Made by a program: the position numbers and the translations under genes. From assembly GCA_045807785.1 (NCBI GenBank), contig JBJMGS010000196.1, positions 1-15,906 of the forward strand: DNA of 15,906 nt, written 5' to 3'. The notes under the pieces were generated by a model. That model worked only from the letters and a program-made list of their open reading frames with translations. It was not told the DNA's origin and did no database searches. Positions 6,133-13,390 of this stretch are shown here, piece by piece (the stretch's first letter is position 1; each line of letters starts with the position of its first letter). Source of the stretch: JAIVGV01 sp045807785 (GTDB lineage: Bacteria > Acidobacteriota > Blastocatellia > Pyrinomonadales > Pyrinomonadaceae).

Positions 6133-7347
6133 GTGCCCGCGAGCGATCTGATTTACGACTGGAACCGTGTCGAGCCGACGTTTGCCGCGCCCGACCGGCG
6201 CATCAGTTTCGACGACGAGACCCTGCGCGACGGGCTGCAATCGCCCTCTGTGTGCGAGCCGCCGGTCGAGAAAAAGATCGAGCTGCTCCACCTGATGGAC
6301 GATCTCGGCATCGACACGGCGGACATCGGCCTGCCCGGCGCGGGCGGCACGCACGCCGCGGGCGTCGAACGGCTCGCGCGCGAGATCGTCGAGCAGCGGA
6401 TGCGGATTCGCCCGAACTGCGCCGCGCGCACGCACCAGAACGACATCCGCCCCATCGCCGAAATCTCGCAGCGCGCCGGCATCCCTATCGAAGCCTGCAC
6501 CTTCATCGGCTCGTCGCCGGTGCGCTCCTACGCCGAAGGCTGGACGCTCGAACAGCTCTTGAAACTGACCGAGGAAGCCGTCGGCTTCGCCGTCGCGCAA
6601 AACCTGCCCGTCATGTTCGTCACCGAGGACACGACGCGCGCCGACCCCGACACGATCCGCGCGCTCTACACGACGGCGATCCGCGCGGGCGCGCGGGCGA
6701 TCTGCGTCTGCGACACCGTGGGGCACTCGACGCCGGACGGCGCGCGCGCGGTCGTGCGCTTCGTCAAACGGATCATCGAGGAGCAGGGCGGCGGCGTCCG
6801 GCTCGACTGGCACGGCCATCAGGATCGTGGCCTGGGTGTCGTCAACTCGCTCGCCGCGATTGAGGGTGGTGCGGATCAGGTTCACGGCTCGGCGCTCGGG
6901 ATGGGCGAGCGCGTCGGTAACACGCCGATGGATCAACTGCTCGTCAACCTGAAACTCTTGGGATGGATCGACAACGATCTCTCGAAGCTCAAGGACTACT
7001 GCGAGGCGGCGGCGGAAAGCTGCCATTGGACGATCCCGCTCAACTACCCGGTCTTCGGGCGCGACGCCTTCCGCACGGCGACGGGCGTCCACGCGGCGGC
7101 AGTCATCAAGAGCTTCCGCAAAGGCGACACGGAACTCGCCGACCTGATCTACTCGGGAGTCCCCGCCGGCCAGTTCGGCTTGCGGCAGGTGATCGAGGTC
7201 GGGCCGATGAGCGGCAAATCCAACGTCATCTACTGGCTCGAATCGCGCGGGCTCGACGCGACCGACGAACGCGTCGCGCGCATCTACGACCGCGCCAAGG
7301 GCGCGCAGGGCGTGCTCACCGAAGACGAAGTGAGGCAGCTTGTCTGA
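6133..7347 (+). CDS. LeuA-like DRE-TIM metallolyase (short, no regulatory domain)
   Basis: The protein is a 404-residue acyl-CoA-using aldolase of the isopropylmalate/homocitrate/citramalate synthase superfamily, cytoplasmic. Counting from GTG 6133, DDETLRDGLQSP (27-38) is the RDG motif with the metal-binding Asp. HGHQDRGLGVVNSLAA (227-242) carries the two His metal ligands, where the more usual reading is HxHND. GMGERVGNTP (256-265) is the Gly-rich motif. FRTATGVHAAAV (313-324) is the start of the linker region. True LeuA proteins run to about 510 residues or more with a C-terminal leucine-sensing domain. This one stops after the catalytic part and linker, so feedback by leucine is not expected. 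The exact substrate cannot be assigned. An M20 peptidase follows on the same strand after repeat element D. Confidence 0.85.
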   Translation: MPASDLIYDWNRVEPTFAAPDRRISFDDETLRDGLQSPSVCEPPVEKKIELLHLMDDLGIDTADIGLPGAGGTHAAGVERLAREIVEQRMRIRPNCAARTHQNDIRPIAEISQRAGIPIEACTFIGSSPVRSYAEGWTLEQLLKLTEEAVGFAVAQNLPVMFVTEDTTRADPDTIRALYTTAIRAGARAICVCDTVGHSTPDGARAVVRFVKRIIEEQGGGVRLDWHGHQDRGLGVVNSLAAIEGGADQVHGSALGMGERVGNTPMDQLLVNLKLLGWIDNDLSKLKDYCEAAAESCHWTIPLNYPVFGRDAFRTATGVHAAAVIKSFRKGDTELADLIYSGVPAGQFGLRQVIEVGPMSGKSNVIYWLESRGLDATDERVARIYDRAKGAQGVLTEDEVRQLV

Positions 7348-7353
7348 AAGGAC

Positions 7354-7443
7354 AAGGATGAAGGATGAAGGATGAAAGAGAGCCGTTCGAGTTGAATAGC
7401 CACGCTTTCATCCTTCATCCTTCATCCTTCATCCTTCATCGTC
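7354..7443. repeat. Heptamer inverted-repeat element D
   Basis: Left arm: AAGGATG at 7354-7360, 7361-7367 and 7368-7374. Right arm: CATCCTT at 7409-7415, 7416-7422, 7423-7429 and 7430-7436, then a degenerate CATCGTC to 7443. Bases 7354-7378 pair perfectly with 7405-7429 (25 bp) with a 26-base loop. The loop contains AGCCGTTCGAG (7381-7391), also present in variant form in element E. It starts 6 bases after the LeuA-like stop and its right end touches the ATG of the M20 gene. It shares 25 identical bases with element B on the opposite strand. Confidence 0.9.
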
Positions 7444-8688
7444 ATGGCTAGTCCGACCACCGCACTCTCGCACGAACAAGTCGCCAGCGATCTGCTGGCG
7501 GACGAGCGCGTGCGGGGCGCGTTCCGGTTCTTCGAGGAGCGCGCCGCGGAGATCACGGAGGAGCACGCCGCACTGTGCGCGATCCCCGCGCCGCCGTTCG
7601 GCGAGCGTGCGCGCGCCGAGTACCTCGCGGCGCGGCTCAGGCAGTGCGGGCTGACGGACGCGCGGCTCGACGAGGAAGGGAACTGTGTCGCGCCCCGTCG
7701 GGGGCAGAGCTTGCGCCCGCTCGTCGTCGTGAGCGCGCACCTCGACACGGTCTTTCCCGAAGAGACTTCGTTCACGGTGCGGCGCGAGGGCGGGCGGATG
7801 TTCGCGCCGGGCATTGCCGACGACGGCTGCGGGCTCGCCGCGCTCCTGGCGCTCGCTCGCTCGCTCGACGAGTTTAAGATCGAGACGGAAGGGACGCTTC
7901 TGTTCACGGGGACGGTCGGCGAAGAGGGCGAGGGGAACTTGCGGGGCGCGCGCCACCTGTTGACGGCGGGCGAGTGGGCCGGACAGATCGACGCCTTCTT
8001 AAGTCTGGACGGCCCCGGCGTCGAGCGCATCACGAACGTGGCGCTCGCGTCGCGCCGCTACCGCGTGAGATTCGCGGGCGCGGGCGGTCACTCGTGGGGC
8101 GACTTCGGCGCGGCGAACCCGGTGCACGCGGCGGGGCGCGCCATCGCGCGACTGGCCGCCTACCCCGCGCCCGCGCGCCCGCGCACGACCTTCAACGTCG
8201 GACGCATCGCGGGCGGCACGGGCGTCAACGTCATCGCGCAGGAGACGACCTTCGACGTCGATCTGCGCTCGGAGTCGGCGGGCGAGCTGCAACGCCTCGA
8301 CGCCTTCTTCCGGCGCGCGGTGCGCGAGGCGGCGGCGGAAGAGAACGCGGCGCGGCGCGCGGGCGTGCAGCCCCTCGAACTCGAAATGAACTTGATCGGC
8401 GACCGCCCCGGCGGCATCACGCCGCCCGACGCGTCGCTCGTGCTGCTGGCCCAGGCGGCGACGCGCGCCGTCGGCTACCAGCCGCGCCTCGACTGCTCCT
8501 CGACCGACTCGAACGTCGCCATCTCGCTCGGCGTCCCCGCCGTCACCATCGGCGCGGGCGGCGCATCGGGGTGCTCGCACACGACCGACGAGTGGTACGA
8601 CCCGCGCCAGCGCGACCACGGCTTGAAGCGCGCCCTGCTCCTCGCGCTCTCAGCCGCTGGTCTCGCCGATCTCAGCAATCGATCTTAA
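7444..8688 (+). CDS. M20 family metallopeptidase
   Basis: This is a di-zinc M20 peptidase of the PepT/ArgE/DapE type. In order, SAHLDTV (97-103) gives His99 and Asp101; GIADDGCG (123-130) gives bridging Asp126; VGEEGEG (158-164) gives catalytic Glu160 and ligand Glu161; SLDG (187-190) gives Asp189; and CSHTTDEWY (377-385) gives His379. The lid/dimer domain includes FAGAGGHSWGDFG (210-222). The length of 414 is normal. No ribosome site exists before ATG 7444 because heptamer element D lies there, so translation may be coupled or leader-dependent, or the start may be another nearby codon. Substrate (dipeptide or N-acyl amino acid) cannot be deduced. The stop codon overlaps the stop of the convergent AraC gene in TTAA (8685-8688). 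Confidence 0.93.
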   Translation: MASPTTALSHEQVASDLLADERVRGAFRFFEERAAEITEEHAALCAIPAPPFGERARAEYLAARLRQCGLTDARLDEEGNCVAPRRGQSLRPLVVVSAHLDTVFPEETSFTVRREGGRMFAPGIADDGCGLAALLALARSLDEFKIETEGTLLFTGTVGEEGEGNLRGARHLLTAGEWAGQIDAFLSLDGPGVERITNVALASRRYRVRFAGAGGHSWGDFGAANPVHAAGRAIARLAAYPAPARPRTTFNVGRIAGGTGVNVIAQETTFDVDLRSESAGELQRLDAFFRRAVREAAAEENAARRAGVQPLELEMNLIGDRPGGITPPDASLVLLAQAATRAVGYQPRLDCSSTDSNVAISLGVPAVTIGAGGASGCSHTTDEWYDPRQRDHGLKRALLLALSAAGLADLSNRS

Positions 8689-9722
8689 TCACGTCGGGTT
8701 TGCGGGTGGTGTGCCGCGTGCGCGCGGCGGAACTCACTGGGCGTGCTGCCCGTCCAGCGCCGGAAGGCGCGGTGGAAGGCGCTCGACTCGGAGAAGCCGA
8801 GTAGGTAGGCGACCTCACAGATGGCCATTTCGTGCTCTCGCAGATAACGCTCCGAGAGATTACGGCGCACCTCGTCGAGCAAGTCCTTCCAAGAAGTGCC
8901 CTCTTCGTTCAGTTTCCTTTGCAGCGTGCGCGGGCTGAGCCCGAGTTGTCGCGCGACGGAGGTGAGGCTCGGCACGGCGGCGCCGAGACCTTCGGCGAGC
9001 AGGCGTCGGACGCACGTGCCCGCGTCGCCGCCGCGCGGCAGGCGTGCGAGCAATTCTTCGGCGTGGCGGTCGAGGACGGCGCAGAGACTTGGGTCGGCTT
9101 GTAGGAGCGGGAGCTTCAAGAGCGCGGCGTCGAAGACCATCTCGTTGCGCGGCTGCGAGAACAGGATCGGCGCGCGGAACAGTCGCCGGTGTTCGGTAGT
9201 GTCCGCGGGCACGTCGTGCTGGAACGAGACGGCATGCGGGTGCCAGTCGAGTTCCGCGATGCGCCGCATGAAGACGACGGGGGTCGCGAACGACATCTCG
9301 CAGTCGTGTCGGCGCGCGCCGCAGATGTCCCCGGCGTACTCGTATGATAAACGCGCTTCGCCGTCGTGCGTGGTGAGCTTGTACGACGCGCCGTCCGTCC
9401 AGATGGCATGGAAGCGCGCCAGTCGCGCGAAAGCCTCGCCGAGCGTCAGGCTGTTGGTGACGACGTAGCCGAGCACGTCGAACATCGTCGGGCTGACGCG
9501 CTCGCCGATGTGCAGACCGAACGCCGCATCATTCGTGAGCCGCGCGCCGTGCTCGTAGAGCGCGACGAGCTGCGCGAAGGGGATGCGCCGGTCTGGGTCT
9601 GCGAGCGCGGCGGGGTCGAAGCGCACCGCGCGGTAAAGCTCAGCCGGGTCGAGTCCGGCTTCTCCCACCGCAGCCGCGATCTTGAGGACTGCCTTGGACT
9701 GAACCGTGGAGACGCGGGGCAC
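8685..9722 (-). CDS. AraC-family transcriptional regulator
   Basis: A 345-residue regulator of the type with an N-terminal Arabinose_bd-like domain (about 15-200; conserved FGLHIGERVSPTMFDVLGYV at 68-87) and a C-terminal two-helix-turn-helix DNA-binding domain. The first HTH is SVARQLGLSPRTLQRKLNEEG (255-275) and the second is CEVAYLLGFSESSAFHRAFRRWTGSTPSEFR (302-332). The start is GTG at 9722, with GGGAGG nine bases upstream. It diverges from the CocE gene across about 240 bases, which contain a 21-bp-spaced direct repeat. It probably controls that gene and itself. The family often senses small organic acids or signals, but the ligand here is unknown. Confidence 0.93.
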   Translation of the reverse strand: MPRVSTVQSKAVLKIAAAVGEAGLDPAELYRAVRFDPAALADPDRRIPFAQLVALYEHGARLTNDAAFGLHIGERVSPTMFDVLGYVVTNSLTLGEAFARLARFHAIWTDGASYKLTTHDGEARLSYEYAGDICGARRHDCEMSFATPVVFMRRIAELDWHPHAVSFQHDVPADTTEHRRLFRAPILFSQPRNEMVFDAALLKLPLLQADPSLCAVLDRHAEELLARLPRGGDAGTCVRRLLAEGLGAAVPSLTSVARQLGLSPRTLQRKLNEEGTSWKDLLDEVRRNLSERYLREHEMAICEVAYLLGFSESSAFHRAFRRWTGSTPSEFRRAHAAHHPQTRRD

Positions 9723-9823
9723 GTGTGAAAACCTCCCGCCGAAAATCTAGCCCAGCGCCGCGCCCGCGCACAAGAGAGACGAACGGGCATGCGCCGCGCA
9801 GCAGGCACGACCCTTGCGACGAA

Positions 9824-9864
9824 GCGTGACGCTGACGGTCAACTGCGTGGCGGGCGCGGTCAAC
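9824..9864. promoter_or_regulatory. Candidate AraC-family operator, 21-bp direct repeat
   Basis: Two 20-base sites, GCGTGaCGctgaCGGTCAAC at 9824-9843 and GCGTGgCGggcgCGGTCAAC at 9845-9864, share 15 of 20 bases in register. They are spaced 21 bp start to start, two helical turns. AraC-family proteins bind tandem half-sites in this arrangement, and the upstream gene encodes one. The sites lie about 100 bp from both start codons. The conserved GCGTG and GGTCAAC parts could be the two boxes read by the two HTH motifs. A weak -10-like CATACT follows at 9897-9902. Confidence 0.6.
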
Positions 9865-9961
9865 AACCCGCGCGCAAAAGCTCGCGCCCCGTGCGTCATA
9901 CTCTCGGTCGAAGCACGCGACCTTGCCAGCCGTTTTAATTATCAAGTTCCGAGGAGTAGCC

Positions 9962-11875
9962 ATGAGGCACAAGCTAGTTTCGTCTGCCCTGCGCGGTCTG
10001 ATTATCATTTTCTGCGTCGTCATCATCTTTGTCGTCGCCGGCCATCGCCCCGCACTCGCGCGTCAGACGCAAACGGCGCAGCCGTCGCAGCCGTCGCCCA
10101 CGCCGCCCTTGCCCGCCGTCCCGCCCGCCGCGCGCTACAAGGGCTACACCGATCCGGCGTACACGGAGATCGACTCGCGGTCGCTCTACGTGACGACGAA
10201 AGACGGCGTGCGGCTCGCCATAGACGTGTACCTGCCGAAGGGTCTGCCCGCCGGCGCGCGCGTCCCCTCGCTCATGAACCAGACGCGCTACTGGCGCGCG
10301 CGAGAGGGGAACGCCGTGGGCGGTCTTGAAAGGCTCCTGGTGCTGCACGGCTACGCGGTCGTCATGGTGGACGTGCGCGGCACGGGCGCGTCGTTCGGTG
10401 TGTGGACGATGCCGTGGTCGCCCGCGGAAGTTAAGGACGGCGGCGAGATCGTGGATTGGATCGTGGCGCAGCCGTGGTCGAACGGCAGAGTCGGCGCGTA
10501 CGGCAACTCCTACAGCGGCAACTCCGCCGCGCTGCTCGCCGCGCCCGCACGCGCGGCGGTCAAAGCCGTGCTGCCTCGTCATTACGAGTTCGACGAGTAC
10601 ACCGACATTGCCTTTCCCGGCGGCGTCTTTAACGAGTGGATGATCAGACAGTGGAACGAAGGCGATCAGCAGCTCGACAACAACGCGGGCGTGCGCCCCG
10701 TCGCCGAAGACGCGGATCATCACCTCTTGCAGGCGGCGATGCGCGAGCACGCGGGGAACTTAGACGTGTACAAGTCAGCGCAGCGCATCACGTTCCGCGA
10801 CGACGCCGCGTTCGGCGCGACGCTCGACACCTTCAGCCTCTTCAACTACCGCAAAGAGATCGAGCGCTCGGGCACGCTCATCAGCGGCTGGAGCGGTTGG
10901 TTCGACGCGGTGACGGCGGACGCCGTGATCAAGACCTTCATCAACTTCTCGAACCCGCAGCGCGACGTGATCGGTCCGTGGAATCACGGCGCGTCGCAGA
11001 ACGCGAACCCGTATGTCACGCCCGAGTCGCCGCGACTGTTCCTCACCTACGAGTGGCTGCGCGTCTTCGATCAATATCTCAAAGGCGTCGAGGCTGATCT
11101 CACGCGCGAGCGCGTGCTCTACTATTTGACGATGGGCGAGGAGCGTTGGAAGGCGACGAAGGTCTGGCCCGTCGAAGGCACGACGCCGGCGCGCTTCTAC
11201 ATGGCGGCTGACAACGCGCTCACTTCGTCCGTGCCGACGGTCGCGACCGGCGCGGACAGTTACAAAGTTGACTTCGACGCCACGACCGGCGAGCAGAACC
11301 GCTGGCGCACGCAGCTCGGTGGTCAGGTCAAGTATCCCGACCGCGCCGCCGAGGACGCCAAGCTGCTGACCTACACCAGCCAGCCCTTAACGGAAGACAC
11401 GGAGATCACGGGCTACCCCGTCGTCGATCTCTACGTGACCTCGACACGCACGGACGGAAACTTCTTCGTCTATCTCGAAGACGTGGACGAGGCAGGGAGG
11501 GTGATTTACCTGACCGAAGGTCAACTGCGCGCGCTGCACCGCAAAATCTCGACCGACGCGCCCCCCTACAAGTCGCCCGTGCCCTACCACTCGTTCAAGC
11601 ACAAGGACGCGCAGCCGCTCGTGCCCGGCGAAGTCGCCGAGTTGAAGTTCGGGATGCAGCCCACGTCGGTGCTGATCAAAAAGGGTCACCGCATCCGCAT
11701 CGCCGTTGCCGGGCACGACCGGAGCACCTTCGCGCGCCTTCCCACCGAAGGCACGCCGACCATCTCGCTGGCGAGGAACAAACGCTACGCCTCCTCCGTC
11801 GAGCTGCCCTTCGTGCGCCGCACGGCGCAGAGCAGCCAGCCCGTGAATCTGTTGCTCACCGCGCCGGCGAAGTAA
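9962..11875 (+). CDS. CocE/NonD family alpha/beta hydrolase
   Basis: An esterase/acylase of the X-Pro dipeptidyl-peptidase (S15)/CocE superfamily, 637 residues. A hydrophobic N-terminus (about 11-27) makes it exported or membrane-tethered, followed by a Gln/Pro-rich linker. The hydrolase core has AYGNSYSGNSAALLAA (179-194) with nucleophile Ser183, GWFDA (312-316) with Asp315 and GPWNHG (338-343) with His342, forming the triad. The C-terminal part (about 407-630) is a jelly-roll domain. Start ATG 9962 is preferred over an upstream TTG (9923) because GAGGAG lies 5 bases before it and the signal sequence begins there. Substrate is not deducible: members cleave esters, amides or cephalosporin side chains. 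Its TAA stop overlaps heptamer element E. Control by the divergent AraC regulator is inferred. Confidence 0.9.
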   Translation: MRHKLVSSALRGLIIIFCVVIIFVVAGHRPALARQTQTAQPSQPSPTPPLPAVPPAARYKGYTDPAYTEIDSRSLYVTTKDGVRLAIDVYLPKGLPAGARVPSLMNQTRYWRAREGNAVGGLERLLVLHGYAVVMVDVRGTGASFGVWTMPWSPAEVKDGGEIVDWIVAQPWSNGRVGAYGNSYSGNSAALLAAPARAAVKAVLPRHYEFDEYTDIAFPGGVFNEWMIRQWNEGDQQLDNNAGVRPVAEDADHHLLQAAMREHAGNLDVYKSAQRITFRDDAAFGATLDTFSLFNYRKEIERSGTLISGWSGWFDAVTADAVIKTFINFSNPQRDVIGPWNHGASQNANPYVTPESPRLFLTYEWLRVFDQYLKGVEADLTRERVLYYLTMGEERWKATKVWPVEGTTPARFYMAADNALTSSVPTVATGADSYKVDFDATTGEQNRWRTQLGGQVKYPDRAAEDAKLLTYTSQPLTEDTEITGYPVVDLYVTSTRTDGNFFVYLEDVDEAGRVIYLTEGQLRALHRKISTDAPPYKSPVPYHSFKHKDAQPLVPGEVAELKFGMQPTSVLIKKGHRIRIAVAGHDRSTFARLPTEGTPTISLARNKRYASSVELPFVRRTAQSSQPVNLLLTAPAK

Positions 11876-11930
11876 GGATGAAGTAATGATCACTCAAGCC
11901 GGTTCGAGCACTCCTTCATCGTTCGTCGCT
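11874..11930. repeat. Degenerate heptamer inverted-repeat element E
   Basis: AAGGATG (11874-11880) continues into AAGTAAT. The right side has CATCGTT (11917-11923) then CGTCGCT (11924-11930). GATGAAG (11877-11883) pairs with CTTCATC (11914-11920). The loop has AGCCGGTTCGAG (11897-11908), close to AGCCGTTCGAG in element D. It is shorter and more worn than A-D but of the same type and position, just after a stop codon: the TAA of the CocE gene overlaps the first heptamer. Confidence 0.6.
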
Positions 11931-11995
11931 CAGCCTATTTACTTCGATCAATTGATGAGAATCGTGATGACGGAAGAACCGGGAGGTTACTTCAG

Positions 11996-13288
11996 ATGAG
12001 AAAACTGATCGTCGCCGTTACGCTCATTTCACTGTTCGGTACCTGTTTGCCGCCTGTCACCTCTCGGGCGCAGGGCGCCGGCGAAGCCCCGCCGCTCAGC
12101 AAGGCGCAATGGCATCAGGACTTGCGATACTTCGCCCGTGAACTACCCAGGCGGCACAAGAATCTTTTTCATAACATCTCGCGTGAGCGGTTTGAAAAAA
12201 TGGTCAAAGAACTCGACGAGGCAATACCCTCGCTCGAGGATTATCAAATCGTCGTCAGGATGGTGGAAATTACCGCCAAGGTCGGCGACGGGCACACGAT
12301 CGTCGTGACGCCCCAGTGGTTTCGCTACCTCCCCCTGCGGCTCTACTGGTTCGGCGACGAGTTGCGCGTGACGCACATCGCCGAGCCTTACAAAGAAGCG
12401 TTGGGCGCGCGCGTGGTGAAAATCGGCGACACCGGAATCAAAGAGGTGAAGGCGCGTCTTAACGCCACGGTGCTTTCCGAGGACGAGAGCAAAAATGAAT
12501 GGTACGTGTTGAGCGTGAGCGCGCAGTGGATGAGTAGCCCCGAAGCGCTTCAAACCATCGGCCTCACGCCGAGTGTCGAGCGCGTCCCCTTCACTTTCGC
12601 AACGGACGCGGGCAAACAGTTCACTCTGGAAGTTGCTTCCGTCAAGCGGACTGTGGGCGCGAGCGCCGGAGCGCCGCAAACGTCTTTACTCCCCGCTGCC
12701 AAAGAAGAGCCGCTTTACCGGCAGAAGCCGAACGAAGATTTCTGGTATGTTTATCTGCCGGATTCGCAGACCATCTACGTCAACTTCCGGCATTACCCGA
12801 AATGCAGTCTGCTGGGAGGGTGTCAGGAATTCGACAACGTGATCAAGCTGGTTGACGAGCGCAAGCCGACGCGCCTCGTTTTCGATTTGCGGGGAAATAG
12901 CGGCGGCGATTCTTCGACGGTGCGCCGCAGTTTGATTCCGGCTATTCAAAAGCGCGCCGCGATCAATCAGAAGGGGCGTCTTTTCGTGATCACCGGGCGC
13001 AGGACGTTTTCCGCAGCGCTCTGGAACGCCATTGATTTCAAAAAACAGACGAACGCGATCATCGTCGGCGAGCCGCCGGGAGAGCGCCCGAACAGCTATG
13101 CGGAAAACGACGAGATGACGCTGCCGCATTCGCGTCTCACCGTCTCCTACTCAACGAAGTATTACCAGTTCCTGGACGAAGACGTGCCGGCGTTTATGCC
13201 CGATAAACTTATCCCGCCCGATTGGAACACCTACGAAGCCGGGCGCGACCCGGTGATGGAGTGGATACTCTCCTACGGCAACGACTAA
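11996..13288 (+). CDS. S41 family serine peptidase (exported)
   Basis: A 430-residue protein with an N-terminal signal sequence (about 1-26). Motifs of the S41 (C-terminal processing/tricorn-type) family appear in order: VGDGHT with His100, a PDZ-like segment GARVVKIGDTGIKEV (137-151), FDLRGNSGGD (296-305), the nucleophile region TFSAALW with Ser339 (337-343) and VGEPPGERP (357-365). Family members cleave peptide bonds in the periplasm, or act in bacterial signalling or envelope turnover. The catalytic set looks complete but the order differs from the CtpA Ser/Lys type. GGGAGG lies 9 bases before ATG 11996. This gene is less GC-rich than its neighbours, which hints at a different history. It lies 120 bases after CocE and ends at a bidirectional terminator. 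Confidence 0.88.
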   Translation: MRKLIVAVTLISLFGTCLPPVTSRAQGAGEAPPLSKAQWHQDLRYFARELPRRHKNLFHNISRERFEKMVKELDEAIPSLEDYQIVVRMVEITAKVGDGHTIVVTPQWFRYLPLRLYWFGDELRVTHIAEPYKEALGARVVKIGDTGIKEVKARLNATVLSEDESKNEWYVLSVSAQWMSSPEALQTIGLTPSVERVPFTFATDAGKQFTLEVASVKRTVGASAGAPQTSLLPAAKEEPLYRQKPNEDFWYVYLPDSQTIYVNFRHYPKCSLLGGCQEFDNVIKLVDERKPTRLVFDLRGNSGGDSSTVRRSLIPAIQKRAAINQKGRLFVITGRRTFSAALWNAIDFKKQTNAIIVGEPPGERPNSYAENDEMTLPHSRLTVSYSTKYYQFLDEDVPAFMPDKLIPPDWNTYEAGRDPVMEWILSYGND

Positions 13289-13331
13289 AGCCGCACAGAG
13301 TCGAATGTTCCGGCGGAGGCGCGCGGAACGA

Positions 13332-13369
13332 AAAGACCGGCACGGGTGTGAACCTCTGTGCCGGTCTTT
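13332..13369. terminator. Bidirectional rho-independent terminator
   Basis: AAAGACCGGCAC (13332-13343) pairs perfectly with GTGCCGGTCTTT (13358-13369) over a 14-base loop. On the plus strand it is followed by ATTCTTT, which gives a T-run. On the minus strand the A-rich left flank supplies a run of T after the stem. It lies between the convergent S41 gene and the DUF4388 gene, so it can end both. Confidence 0.9.
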
Positions 13370-13390
13370 ATTCTTTAGCCTAGCGGGCGG

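Noticed and set aside
6070..7092. Long minus-strand frame across the LeuA-like gene
   Set aside because: Arg/Asp/Ala-rich antisense shadow of a gene with strong motifs, typical of GC-rich DNA.
7354..7443. Heptamer tracts considered as a CRISPR array
   Set aside because: Units are 7 bp in direct contact with no unique spacers and occur in inverted halves, so they are not CRISPR repeats.
9923..9961. TTG start for the CocE gene
   Set aside because: ATG 9962 has GAGGAG 5 bases upstream and begins a normal signal sequence.
11947..11956. Palindrome ATCAATTGAT upstream of the S41 gene as an operator
   Set aside because: Ten bases alone could be chance and no second copy or promoter frame supports it.
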